Assembly (NCBI GenBank): GCA_015232015.1
Contig: JADGAM010000009.1
Coordinates: forward strand, 3,746 to 50,841
DNA length: 47,096 nucleotides
Direction of reading: 5' to 3'
DNA from: Oligoflexia bacterium
GTDB lineage: Bacteria > Bdellovibrionota > Bacteriovoracia > Bacteriovoracales > Bacteriovoracaceae
In this document: positions 37,616 through 46,530 of the stretch, piece by piece
How the letters are laid out: each line of letters opens with the position of its first letter
Position numbering within the stretch: position 1 is the first letter of the stretch
Notes under the pieces: model-generated
What the model was told of the DNA's origin: nothing
The model's input: the letters and a program-made list of their open reading frames with translations, nothing else
Databases searched by the model: none
Translations under genes and position numbers: made by a program

Positions 37616-39004
37616 ATGAAAGGATTGTTTTCTTTTATTTCCTATGAAAAAAAGAATAAAACAAGCTTTATATTAATAACTGCCATAGTGTTATTAGTAT
37701 GTGCAAAGCTTATAATATCAGATCTTAGTTTTTATTCTCCTAATTTTGCCTATGGTAATTTTGATTTTAAAACAAAAATAAATTTACGTTTAGATGATGT
37801 AAATAATAAACCAGGACGATCATTAGCATCTTTTTATCTTGAAAATGAATCATTAATGAATGCTTATTCTAAAAATCTTATTGGAGATATGAAAAATTTT
37901 TTAAATGGTGAATGGATTTTATACAAAATAATAAAAGATGAAGGTCCGATCTTAAGTGATAATCTAAGAGTAAAAATTAAAATAGTAGGTTATGCTAATG
38001 TAGGAAAAAATAAAGTACAAATTGAGGCCTTAAATGTAAAAGGAAGTACTCATAAACTTAATAATAAAATATTTGCACTTGTTTCATATAACAAGTTAAT
38101 TGATGATAAATTATTTTCAGATGAAATAGGACTCTGGCGCGAAGTGAGTCTAGCAGATTCCGAAAATACTGAATTTGTTTATCTTAAAAAAATATTTAAA
38201 AAAGATAATAATGATAATAAAGATAATAATATTAAAGATAAAAAAAATAAATCAAATGAAAAACCTTCAATTGCTAGTAATAGTATCAATGGAAACAGCA
38301 ATAACACTAACACTAACACAAGCATTAATATTAAAGACAATGAATTTCAATTAATTGAAGTTACAGCTAAAAGTAAAATCATAGATGTAATTAAGAGTGG
38401 AGGTGCAACTGGTTCATTAAAGATGGATGAGAATTTGATAAAATCTCTTGATACAAACTTTGATTTTGAAGGAAATGAGGTATCGATTAACATAAGCAAC
38501 ACCAAATTAATTAATAATTACTTCTATTATTTTATTGATAATGGACAGCAATCAGTTAGTGGGGCCATAAATCGTTTTGGAGAGGATGAATACATAATTA
38601 CTCTAGTAAATGGTCCTTATAGTGGTGTGAAATTAAAATTTGCAACCAACAAAAAAATCAATTCTATAATGGCCGAATCTAATAATAATGCGAAAAATAT
38701 GAATGGTGTTGCATTTGAAGATACTTCTGCCATAACAGATCAAAATATTAACAATGTAAATATAAGTGCTAGTAATATTCAATTAATAAACAACGATAGC
38801 AATAATAACAGCAATAATGATGATAGAAATTTTGGAGCGGCAGTAGAAAACAATAAAGAGCGAGATCAAATTGTAAATACAGAAGAAGCTGTAATTATTC
38901 AAAATGAACTTTTAACATCCAGATATGAAGAAATGAAAGCAATGTCTTTTAGTGAAGGAAGTGTTGGCGACCAATCAACAACATCATCTGCATTTCGCTT
39001 TTAA
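37616..39004 (+). CDS. Membrane-anchored or exported protein of unknown function
   Basis: 462 residues. One N-terminal hydrophobic helix (FILITAIVLLVCAKLIISDL) is either an anchor or a signal. Residues about 45-195 form a beta-rich domain (RVKIKIVGYANVGKNKVQIEAL, IGLWREVSLADSENTEFVYL). A Lys/Asn-rich low-complexity linker follows (about 200-245), then a second beta domain (SGAINRFGEDEYIITLVNGPYSGVKLKF) and an Asn-rich tail. AAAGGA about 14 bases upstream of the ATG is a weak SD. Its 3' end overlaps the 3' end of etfA by 21 bases, convergent. No family recognised. Confidence 0.55.
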   Translation: MKGLFSFISYEKKNKTSFILITAIVLLVCAKLIISDLSFYSPNFAYGNFDFKTKINLRLDDVNNKPGRSLASFYLENESLMNAYSKNLIGDMKNFLNGEWILYKIIKDEGPILSDNLRVKIKIVGYANVGKNKVQIEALNVKGSTHKLNNKIFALVSYNKLIDDKLFSDEIGLWREVSLADSENTEFVYLKKIFKKDNNDNKDNNIKDKKNKSNEKPSIASNSINGNSNNTNTNTSINIKDNEFQLIEVTAKSKIIDVIKSGGATGSLKMDENLIKSLDTNFDFEGNEVSINISNTKLINNYFYYFIDNGQQSVSGAINRFGEDEYIITLVNGPYSGVKLKFATNKKINSIMAESNNNAKNMNGVAFEDTSAITDQNINNVNISASNIQLINNDSNNNSNNDDRNFGAAVENNKERDQIVNTEEAVIIQNELLTSRYEEMKAMSFSEGSVGDQSTTSSAFRF

Positions 39005-39961
39005 TACCTCGGTGAAAATTGGTACCACTTGAAAAAGATCTCCTACAATTCCATAATCTGCCTTAGAAAAAATTGGAGCATGAGCATCTGTGTTTATGGC
39101 CACAATATATTTTGAGGTTCTCATCCCAGCTAAGTGTTGGATGGCCCCAGATATACCGCAAGCGATATACAGTTCAGGTGAAACAGTTTTTCCTGTTTGA
39201 CCTACTTGCATAGAGTGATGAGCGTATCCTGAATCTACAGCTGCACGAGATGCTCCTACACTTGCACCAAGTTGATTGGCCATCTCATGAAGGAATTTAA
39301 AATTCTCTGCATTTTTCATGGCCCTACCACCAGAGATAATAATTTTGGCCTCAGTAAGATCCAATTTTTCACTAGCACTTTTTATAATTTCATTAACTTT
39401 ATATCTCAACTGATTGAAAGAAAGACTGACATTAACTAACTCCCCTGTTCCCACTCGAGGAGAAGGATTTACTGGCAAAGAGTTTGGTCTTATTGTGATC
39501 AAGTAAGGTTTAGGATTATTATCTAAGGGAATTACATTTGCTAAACATTTTCCTGCAAATAGTGGGCGTGCAAATGTCAAGTTAGATCCATCGATATCAA
39601 TTTTAGTAACATCACTTATCATTGCAGATTTAAATGTAGCAGATATTATTGGAAAGAAATCTCGACTCTTCGAGGTTAGACCTGCGAAGACAAATTTGTA
39701 AGTATTGTTTTTTATTATATCTGATATGGCCCTTGCAAAACCTTCGGGAGAATAATTTGCCAAGAGGTTAGATGGATCATCTATTGCATAAATTTTATTA
39801 GCACCAAGATTTTTTAGTTGTTCTTGATTGCTGCTATTAACTTTTCCAATAACTACAACATCAGTTCCGACCACACTCAAGTTGCTTAGAACTTGTTTGC
39901 TAACATCACGTATTTCACCATGGTGATTTAATTCAGTAAATATTAATATATTGTTATTCAT
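38984..39961 (-). CDS. etfA: Electron transfer flavoprotein alpha subunit
   Basis: FAD-binding half of ETF, passing electrons from acyl-CoA and similar dehydrogenases to ETF-quinone oxidoreductase. The C-terminal FAD domain is intact: IISGGRAMKNAENF, SRAAVDSGYAHHSMQVGQTGKTVSPELY, ACGISGAIQHLAGM and VAINTDAHAPIFSKADYGIVGDL (read in parts). AAGGAAC lies before the ATG. etfB is 36 bases upstream, making an etfBA operon. The 325-residue length is usual. Confidence 0.96.
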   Translation of the reverse strand: MNNNILIFTELNHHGEIRDVSKQVLSNLSVVGTDVVVIGKVNSSNQEQLKNLGANKIYAIDDPSNLLANYSPEGFARAISDIIKNNTYKFVFAGLTSKSRDFFPIISATFKSAMISDVTKIDIDGSNLTFARPLFAGKCLANVIPLDNNPKPYLITIRPNSLPVNPSPRVGTGELVNVSLSFNQLRYKVNEIIKSASEKLDLTEAKIIISGGRAMKNAENFKFLHEMANQLGASVGASRAAVDSGYAHHSMQVGQTGKTVSPELYIACGISGAIQHLAGMRTSKYIVAINTDAHAPIFSKADYGIVGDLFQVVPIFTEVLKAKCR

Positions 39962-39997
39962 ATTATTTGTTCCTTAAATGTTTGTTGTTTAAAATTT

Positions 39998-40843
39998 TTA
40001 TTTGCCAATAACCTTTGCTTCATTTTTTAAAAGATTAAAAACTTCTTCAACTAAAACACGTCCCTTATTGGCGTCTCCTTCAGGGTAAGTATATTTTTTC
40101 CCCGGAGCTTTCTCTGGAGGATGATAGAAATTACGATATTCAATTCTTTTATCATTATCATTGATATCTAAATCTTGCAGAGAATATGTAATTAAATTTT
40201 TCTTTTTTGCTTTCATAATACCAGGAAGCGAGGGGTATCTTGGAACATTTAGGCCTTTATTGCAGGAACAACAGACAGGGAGTTCAAGATTGTATATTTC
40301 AATAGTGCCACCTTCAATTTCTCTTTTTAACTCTACTTTAAAAAAGCTACCATCGCTTAATGCCTTACTTCCGGCTGATTCTTTAGTTAGGTTAAATGAA
40401 ACAATTTGAGATATGGAGGGGAATTCAAACATCTGAGCTAGCATTTGTGGCACTTGAAAATTATCATAATCAATTGACTGTTTTCCAGCTAAAATTAAAT
40501 CAACTGGTTTTTGAGATTTATCTATGGCCCTCTTTAATGCTAAGGCCGTAGGGTATGGTGGAAGATTTTCTTTAGCATCTACTAGAATTGCCTCGTCAGC
40601 TCCCATGGCCAGTGCGGTTCTTAAAACTTCAGTAGAAGGATTGGTTGCGCCTACTCTTACTGCAATCACATTAATTCCAGTTTTATAATGATCTTTTATT
40701 AATAGTGCCTGCTCTAAAGCAAATTCATCATATGGATTCATAATCCATTTTATATCTTTTGTTTCAATATAAGTGTTATCACTTTTTAATTCAATTTTGG
40801 TCTCAGTATCTGGGACTTGTTTGATACATACAAATATGTTCAT
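39998..40843 (-). CDS. etfB: Electron transfer flavoprotein beta subunit
   Basis: AMP-binding partner of EtfA. The opening MNIFVCIKQVPDTETKIEL, the NPYDEFALEQALLIKD segment, and QSIDYDNFQVPQMLAQMF match the family. The subunit is 281 residues, slightly longer than the usual 250-260. AGAGGAG lies just before the ATG. It is first in the etfBA pair. Confidence 0.96.
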   Translation of the reverse strand: MNIFVCIKQVPDTETKIELKSDNTYIETKDIKWIMNPYDEFALEQALLIKDHYKTGINVIAVRVGATNPSTEVLRTALAMGADEAILVDAKENLPPYPTALALKRAIDKSQKPVDLILAGKQSIDYDNFQVPQMLAQMFEFPSISQIVSFNLTKESAGSKALSDGSFFKVELKREIEGGTIEIYNLELPVCCSCNKGLNVPRYPSLPGIMKAKKKNLITYSLQDLDINDNDKRIEYRNFYHPPEKAPGKKYTYPEGDANKGRVLVEEVFNLLKNEAKVIGK

Positions 40844-40921
40844 TTTCTTCTCCTCTTATAATTTAATTAAAAAATTTATTTTTTATTTTTTATCTATTGA
40901 TATTTATAATACTTATCTTAT

Positions 40922-41446
40922 TTATATAGGAGAGGCATTACCTTTAGCACTCTCGTAAATATTTTTTAAAGTTGTTATGTTGTCACTATTTTCAAGTAAT
41001 TTTTTATAAAATGGTAGTTCCATAAGAGGCAAGAATACAAAATTACGCTCATGCCATCTTGGGTGTGGTAAGGTAACTATAGGATCATCGATTTTTAATA
41101 AATCATAAAAAATGAAATCAATATCTATTATTCTTGGTCCTTTAATTACATCTCCTACTTCATTTCGGATCCGTTTTCTACCTAAATCATTCTCTATTTT
41201 TAACAATTCTTGCATAATTTCTTGAGGACCGCAGAATTTTTTTCCTATATTATTCTTACAATTAAAACCATCAAATTCTAGCATTTGATTATAAAAGAAT
41301 GGTTGCTGCAAATAATCTACTGGATCTGATTTATAAATTCTACTTAAAGCACGTAAAATAAATATTTTTTCCAATTCTTCTCTGGCACGAGTAAGATTTT
41401 CTATGCGATCACCTAAATTACTTCCAGTAGAAATTATTATTGTCAT
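40922..41446 (-). CDS. folK: 2-amino-4-hydroxy-6-hydroxymethyldihydropteridine pyrophosphokinase
   Basis: Folate biosynthesis kinase that transfers pyrophosphate from ATP to the pterin. It shows ISTGSNLGDRIENL at the N-terminus, YLQQPFFYNQMLEF, and the signature KGPRIIDIDFIFYD followed by LPHPRWHERNFVFLPLMEL. The length of 174 residues is normal. It begins six bases after a lipoprotein gene's stop, so translation is probably coupled. No other fol genes are nearby. Confidence 0.93.
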   Translation of the reverse strand: MTIIISTGSNLGDRIENLTRAREELEKIFILRALSRIYKSDPVDYLQQPFFYNQMLEFDGFNCKNNIGKKFCGPQEIMQELLKIENDLGRKRIRNEVGDVIKGPRIIDIDFIFYDLLKIDDPIVTLPHPRWHERNFVFLPLMELPFYKKLLENSDNITTLKNIYESAKGNASPI

Positions 41447-41452
41447 TAAAAA

Positions 41453-42178
41453 TTATCTCGCAGGAGTTTCTTTTTCACAATTTTCAATTTCCTTGAGAGA
41501 TTCAAGGTAGCTACTTTCTTCAAGTTGAAAGAGCACTCTTTGATATTCAAAAGTACTTTGTTCGGCATGTTTATTTAAATCAGTTTCTTTTATAGGAGAT
41601 GTTTTAACATTTTTTGCAATACTAACTTTATCTCCACTTCTATATTCATCTAATATTTTCATATATTCTTTATAATTTTTATTAATTTCTTTTAGATATT
41701 TTTTATTTTCAGCAGCACTTTTATTTAAATTCAAACAAAGTTTTGAGTATCTTTCAAATGATACCTCTTCTCTCTCTTTTGCTTCTAAATATAATTCTTC
41801 AAATTTTCTAAGCTCTTTTTGAACAAACTTCTTTGCTTGTGCCTCTTTTAATTTCGCTAACGCAGAGACTCTTCTAGATTTTGAACTCTCACACTCCTCT
41901 TTGATAATTTCTAAATCTTTTTGTGAAGAGATCATTTTAATTTTGTATGCTAAGGCATTTTTTAAGGAAAGAATGAAACTATCATTTGTTTGAATGAGAT
42001 CTGGTTTTTTTGTATATTTTGCTTGGTAAATTGGTAGAGCAGTATCCTTAGGTTGCGAAGGGGGACCCTTTACTCCACAAGCAGTAAGAAGAAAAGTAAT
42101 AATAAGAAGAAAAGAAAAGAAAATAGTAGTATTGGTATTTAATCTAAAATTCCAATTACCATTCAAATTAAAATTCAA
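41453..42178 (-). CDS. Lipoprotein with LptM/YifL-like N-terminus and coiled-coil tail
   Basis: The signal ends in the lipobox LLTAC and continues GVKGPPSQP, which resembles the small LPS-assembly lipoprotein LptM/YifL (CG-x-KGP). LptM is normally under 70 residues; here a charged coiled-coil region of about 180 residues follows. Whether it serves LptD maturation is untested. It overlaps the upstream barrel gene by 11 bases. Confidence 0.6.
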   Translation of the reverse strand: MNFNLNGNWNFRLNTNTTIFFSFLLIITFLLTACGVKGPPSQPKDTALPIYQAKYTKKPDLIQTNDSFILSLKNALAYKIKMISSQKDLEIIKEECESSKSRRVSALAKLKEAQAKKFVQKELRKFEELYLEAKEREEVSFERYSKLCLNLNKSAAENKKYLKEINKNYKEYMKILDEYRSGDKVSIAKNVKTSPIKETDLNKHAEQSTFEYQRVLFQLEESSYLESLKEIENCEKETPAR

Positions 42179-43352
42179 ATGAAAAACCTATGTTTAATAA
42201 ATCAGTACCTACGTCTGCTCTAACAAACCAACCGGGTACAAGTCTTTTTAACAAAGTTACACCATATACAATACTTTTTTTTTCAATATTATTAACTAAA
42301 TCTGGTTCAGCATTCCGTTCATCATCCCTATTTTTTTTCTTGTCGCCAACCAAAGCATCATCTCCCCCCCTCTTTTCTCCCGCCCCTTCACAAGAGGCCT
42401 TTACTATTTGATATCCTAAATATGGTAGGACATAAGAATAAAATGGAACTGCGAATGAATATTTTAAACGAAAAATCATATTTTGCGCTTTAGTGTCAAG
42501 GTCAGTAGCTGGAAAAGATTTCATTGTACTCTGTCCATATAGCGCTTCCGCCCAAAAATTATCACGAAGTTGATAAGCCCATTCAAGATTCCAATGAGCA
42601 TATCTCTTAGTGGCGCCATCTGCACCAGTTGCTGGCAGTAGACCGTAACCTCCAGCGATCATATTATCAGTTTTTAGTGATCGTTTTCCTTTTTCTTCAC
42701 TGGCCTCATCAGAATCATCAGTAGAGTTATCGCTTAAAAGATCTTTTTCAGAGAGCACTTCGGAATTAAAATCATCTTTTGTTTCGTCGATAGGCTGTTT
42801 AGAAGAAGCGGCCTTAATGGCATCTGCTTTTCGTTTTTTTTCATTTAGATAATAAGTATCATCTCCTTTTAAAATTTTAATATTACTATTTGCTTTCAAT
42901 GTATTCCAATTAGCTATCGAATAGATTTTTGTAATCTTAATTCCTGCTTGATTTTCTTTAACTTTGGCCACTAGAGCGCGAGCAATTAATTGATCATTTC
43001 GTATAATGGTAATGTAATCCCCTGGAGTGATATCTTTATTATCATTGGTAATAATAAATATTTTTTGAGAGGAACCTATTTTAACTATTTTTTCATTAAA
43101 TAGATTGTCACTACTTAGAGAAGAATCAGAAGAATCAGATGAATCAGCAGAATCAATTGATTTTGAATTTTTGCTATCCTCATTGGCATCGTCATCACTA
43201 TCTATTGTATCAACTGCAGAGGCCGCGTATACATTCATACTTATATTCATATTTATATTTGCAATCTTAAAATCAAACACCATTAACGGACTAAAAAGAT
43301 TAATTAATAAAAAAAGTATGTTGATTAATTTTGTCTTTGATTTAATGTTCAT
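42168..43352 (-). CDS. Exported protein with a C-terminal outer-membrane-type barrel region
   Basis: A signal-like N-terminus (INILFLLINLFSPLMVFDF) ends near VYAASA. An acidic Ser/Asp linker follows, then a small beta domain (KIFIITNDNKDITPGDYITIIRNDQLIARALVAKV, read in parts, about 95-165), another charged linker, and a C-terminal set of amphipathic strands (AHWNLEWAYQLRDNFWAEALYG, FRLKYSFAVPFYSYVLPYLGYQI, VYGVTLLKRLVPGWFVRADVG) ending in Phe. A Lys/Asp-rich loop interrupts the barrel near residue 330. The family is not recognised. No clear SD precedes the ATG. Confidence 0.55.
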   Translation of the reverse strand: MNIKSKTKLINILFLLINLFSPLMVFDFKIANINMNISMNVYAASAVDTIDSDDDANEDSKNSKSIDSADSSDSSDSSLSSDNLFNEKIVKIGSSQKIFIITNDNKDITPGDYITIIRNDQLIARALVAKVKENQAGIKITKIYSIANWNTLKANSNIKILKGDDTYYLNEKKRKADAIKAASSKQPIDETKDDFNSEVLSEKDLLSDNSTDDSDEASEEKGKRSLKTDNMIAGGYGLLPATGADGATKRYAHWNLEWAYQLRDNFWAEALYGQSTMKSFPATDLDTKAQNMIFRLKYSFAVPFYSYVLPYLGYQIVKASCEGAGEKRGGDDALVGDKKKNRDDERNAEPDLVNNIEKKSIVYGVTLLKRLVPGWFVRADVGTDLLNIGFSFEF

Positions 43353-43499
43353 AGGATTATTTTAGCATCACCCGATATTAATTGCCTCAATAAAAAAAGA
43401 AAAAAAATCTAAATAAAATATAAATATTAACGATAAATACCTATGAAAGAAGCAAAATGGATATAAATAATATTATCAAAAAAACTCAAGGTATTTTTT

Positions 43500-44381
43500 A
43501 TGTACTTTAATTTTAAAAAATTTAGTGTAAAAAAAATATGTGTATTTATTTTATTAATTCTTGTGGTGGTGAACTTAGGTTCATGTTCTATATTTAATAA
43601 GAATAAAAAAGGAAAGAGAAACGCTAATGCAATATCCTCGCAAGAATCAAATAGCAGTAGTGGTATAAGTAGCAAAAATAGTAAAAAGAATGGTGACAGC
43701 AATGATGACAGCAATTTAGCGATGAATCTTGCTGGAACAGATAGCATAACCGAAGAGATAAAAATTGGAAGTAGTAAGAATAGTAAAAGCATTGAAGAGG
43801 ATCCCTTATTTGTAGTTGACGAGAGCATGGAAAATAGATCTCCTGCTGCGGCGGCCGGTGCGGAAAAAAGCTCAACTGTTACCAGTAAAGGTAAGGGTGG
43901 TGGAATAGGTGAGTATACTGTAGGCAAGGGAGAAACATTGATGTGGGTTGCTTTTAAAATATATGGAAACTATAATAAATGGAAAAGCATAGCGAAATTA
44001 AATGTTGGAAAAGTAAAAAAGGGTGAAATTCTTAAAGAAGGAATTGTTTTACAATATAAAAAACCCCAAAAAGAGTTTACTTGGGAACCAAACGGCGAAC
44101 CTTATCTAGTTAGGCCAGGTGATACTTTAGGTAAAATTTCCAAAAAAGTGTATGACACAATTAAAAGGTGGAAAGAAATATGGAACAACAATAAGTTGAT
44201 GATCAAAAATCCAAATATTATTTTTGCTGGCTTTACTTTATATTATGTTCCATCAGAAAAAGGTAATATTGCTAAAGTTGATACTAACGCTAATGTTGAA
44301 ACTGATGTTGCATCAACTGTGGCCCAAACAGATACCCCCGTTGAGTCTGAAGTTAATAGCGAAATTGAGAATGAAAAATAA
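43500..44381 (+). CDS. LysM-domain lipoprotein
   Basis: Signal with lipobox LGSC near residue 29, then a Ser/Asn/Lys linker to about residue 135, then two LysM-like units: YTVGKGETLMWVAFKIYGNYNKWKSIAKLN (read in parts) and YLVRPGDTLGKISKKVYDTIKRWKEIW, the second followed by FAGFTLYYVP. LysM binds peptidoglycan, so this probably links the outer membrane to the wall. AAGG lies about eight bases before the ATG. Confidence 0.85.
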   Translation: MYFNFKKFSVKKICVFILLILVVVNLGSCSIFNKNKKGKRNANAISSQESNSSSGISSKNSKKNGDSNDDSNLAMNLAGTDSITEEIKIGSSKNSKSIEEDPLFVVDESMENRSPAAAAGAEKSSTVTSKGKGGGIGEYTVGKGETLMWVAFKIYGNYNKWKSIAKLNVGKVKKGEILKEGIVLQYKKPQKEFTWEPNGEPYLVRPGDTLGKISKKVYDTIKRWKEIWNNNKLMIKNPNIIFAGFTLYYVPSEKGNIAKVDTNANVETDVASTVAQTDTPVESEVNSEIENEK

Positions 44382-44420
44382 AATGTATTTAAATACATTT
44401 AAATACATTTAAACACATTT
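44381..44420. repeat. 10-base tandem repeat after the LysM gene
   Basis: Four 10-base units: AAATGTATTT, then AAATACATTT twice, then AAACACATTT. The first two together make a perfect 20-base palindrome that may act as a weak terminator. Confidence 0.6.
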
Positions 44421-44507
44421 TATAGATACATGATAAAAACAATTTAAAATCGATTGCCACTCCTCCTCCTCATTGGATATTATATAACTGCATAAAAATA
44501 TGACATT

Positions 44508-45353
44508 GTGAAAATAAAAAATAACAATATGAGATTTATCTTTATAAAAGATTCCTTAGCTCGTTTTTTATTCATTGCTATTACTACAGTTCTTTGCTTA
44601 TCCTCGTGTTCGTTTTTAAAACGGAATGTTATCGAAAAATATGAGGATAAGCAGATTGTTACCAAGGGATATGAATATATCAATAAAGATGATTATATTG
44701 ATCATCTAGCATACTTAGAGAAAGCTTATTTAAATACCCCTGGCGTGGAGATAGTTAATATTAAAAAAGAAGATTTGGATTATCTTCAATCAATTTTTAA
44801 AAGAGTGGCCAGAAATAATGAGCTTTTAGTAAAAGAAAATGTCATTCCTAATATTTATATCATAAAAAATAATACTCCTTTCTACTTTTCATTACCGAAG
44901 GGAACAATTTTTTTATCATTAGGTTTATTTCAAAAACATATTTCTAATGAAGGGGATTTGGTCTCAGTATTATCCTTTGAGTTTTTAAAAAGTTATAACA
45001 ATGTTTATGAAGCAAATATGATTATACCTAAAGGTTTTATAAGCACGGAGAGACTTATTTCTTTAACTAGAGTTTCTTTAACGGAAAAATTAAAAATTAA
45101 TAATTGGATGTATTATATATTAAAACGATCAGGATATGATCCTTATATTTATTTAACCTGGATTCAGCAAATAAATAAGAAAACTCTAGATTTTGCTCCA
45201 TTGTTAGGAGATCTAAAAGATATTACTCGTGAAGAAATTGAATACAAAAATTTATTAATTGGGAAAGGCCTAGAAAATAGACTTACTAATATAAAAACAA
45301 ATTCCTCTAGAGATTATTATAGATTTATTTATGATATTAAAAAAATTGAGTAA
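44508..45353 (+). CDS. Lipoprotein resembling M48 peptidases, zinc motif missing
   Basis: Starts at GTG 44508, or ATG 44529 if shorter. The lipobox LSSC is near residue 33. The segment NTPFYFSLPKGTIFLSLGLFQKHISNEGDLVSVLSFEFLKSYNN (read in parts) matches the NAFALPGG-x-IFV-x-x-GLL-x-x...ELA-x-VLGHEIGH block of M48 metallopeptidases such as BepA, but HEXXH is replaced by FEFLK, with no zinc His. It therefore looks like an inactive relative, perhaps a chaperone or binder at the outer membrane (inference). Confidence 0.5.
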   Translation: MKIKNNNMRFIFIKDSLARFLFIAITTVLCLSSCSFLKRNVIEKYEDKQIVTKGYEYINKDDYIDHLAYLEKAYLNTPGVEIVNIKKEDLDYLQSIFKRVARNNELLVKENVIPNIYIIKNNTPFYFSLPKGTIFLSLGLFQKHISNEGDLVSVLSFEFLKSYNNVYEANMIIPKGFISTERLISLTRVSLTEKLKINNWMYYILKRSGYDPYIYLTWIQQINKKTLDFAPLLGDLKDITREEIEYKNLLIGKGLENRLTNIKTNSSRDYYRFIYDIKKIE

Positions 45354-45393
45354 TTGAGTAATTGAGTAATTGAATAACTGAGTACCTGAGTAA
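45346..45393. repeat. 8-base tandem repeat spanning a stop codon
   Basis: Six units of TTGAGTAA, the first three perfect and the rest with one or two changes. The stop codon of the M48-like gene lies in the first unit, so changes in copy number would not alter the protein. Confidence 0.75.
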
Positions 45394-45441
45394 TTGTTCT
45401 AGTGTTAAGTTTATAAAACGATAAAACCATAGGTTTATAAT

Positions 45442-46530
45442 ATGAATATTAATTTTGAATTATCAGAAGAAATGAAAAATTTTTTAAATCTAACAGATGT
45501 TTCACGAATTATTGGAGATGACCCCTATGAAATTAATCTATTGACCGGCGATGCTTCTGGGCGAACATATTATCGATTAAAAACAAAAGGGAGTGATAGT
45601 AAAAGTTTTGTTTTATGTAAGGATAAAACTAATGTTCAAAATATTGAGAGTTATGATTTTTGGGAGGTCTATAATTTTTTTAAAAAAAATGGCATTCGTG
45701 TACCGGAAATCTATCATGTAGATATTAAAAAAGGGTTCCTTTTAGAGGAAGATTTAGGAGACATGTCATTACTTTCATATATGTCTACTATTTCCTCTAT
45801 ACAAGAGGAGTATAATATTTATGAAAATTGTTTGGATTTATTAATTAAAAGTCAATCTCAAGTTAAACCTCAAGTTAAACCTCAAGTTAAGGCCAAAAAA
45901 GATTTAGAAGTAAAGTATCGTTTTGCTGATCGCTTTTTTGATAAAGATAAATATCAATATGAAATTGATTTTACTGCTAAGAATTTTATTGAAAGATTTT
46001 TAAACGTGAAATTTTCAGATATTGAGAGTGAAATTTTTAATAATGCTTTTTCTAAAATAATTAATATTTTATCTGAACAAAAAATGTTTTTTACTCATAG
46101 GGATTTTCATTCAAGAAACATTATGGTGAAAAATTCAGAACTGGTATTGATTGATTTTCAAGATGCTAGAATGGGCCCATTACAATATGATTTAGTATCC
46201 TTGCTTGATGATTGCTATTATTCTTTAGATGAAGAAAATCATCAGCAATTAATTAAATATTATTGGCATAATTTTGCTCAGGAAGAGTGCGATTGTTCTT
46301 TTGATGTTTTTAATGAGATTTATTGTTATATGGCAGTTCAAAGAATTTATAAGGCCATAGGAAGTTTTGCTTATATTTATTATAATAAAAATTCTCCTAA
46401 ATATCTTGTTAATATTGGAAGAGCAATGGAACGATTAAGATTTTTCCTTTCTAACTCAGATGATTTTGAGTTGGCCAAAGAACTTTTAAGTATTAAACAA
46501 ATTCTTTTTAAATATTATTATGGAAATTAA
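45442..46530 (+). CDS. amgK: N-acetylmuramate/N-acetylglucosamine anomeric kinase AmgK-like
   Basis: Aminoglycoside-phosphotransferase fold. LLTGDASGRTYYRL is the nucleotide-binding start, FTHRDFHSRNIMV carries the catalytic Asp and Asn, and LIDFQDARMGPLQYDLVSLLDDCY has the metal-binding Asp, with wording typical of AmgK. AmgK phosphorylates cell-wall sugars at C1 for recycling into UDP-MurNAc, bypassing de novo synthesis. A QVKP repeat lies around residues 140-150. The 3' end overlaps the murU start by 11 bases, the usual amgK-murU pairing. Confidence 0.82.
   Translation: MNINFELSEEMKNFLNLTDVSRIIGDDPYEINLLTGDASGRTYYRLKTKGSDSKSFVLCKDKTNVQNIESYDFWEVYNFFKKNGIRVPEIYHVDIKKGFLLEEDLGDMSLLSYMSTISSIQEEYNIYENCLDLLIKSQSQVKPQVKPQVKAKKDLEVKYRFADRFFDKDKYQYEIDFTAKNFIERFLNVKFSDIESEIFNNAFSKIINILSEQKMFFTHRDFHSRNIMVKNSELVLIDFQDARMGPLQYDLVSLLDDCYYSLDEENHQQLIKYYWHNFAQEECDCSFDVFNEIYCYMAVQRIYKAIGSFAYIYYNKNSPKYLVNIGRAMERLRFFLSNSDDFELAKELLSIKQILFKYYYGN
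45859..45891. repeat. 12-base tandem repeat inside amgK
   Basis: CAAGTTAAACCT occurs twice, followed by a partial third CAAGTTAAG. It encodes QVKPQVKPQVK and keeps the frame. Confidence 0.7.

Noticed and set aside
43427-43927. 166-codon minus-strand frame with Pro/Leu-rich translation
   Set aside because: It is antisense to the LysM lipoprotein gene, whose plus-strand frame has clear domains; the Leu/Pro content mirrors its Ser/Asn/Lys codons.
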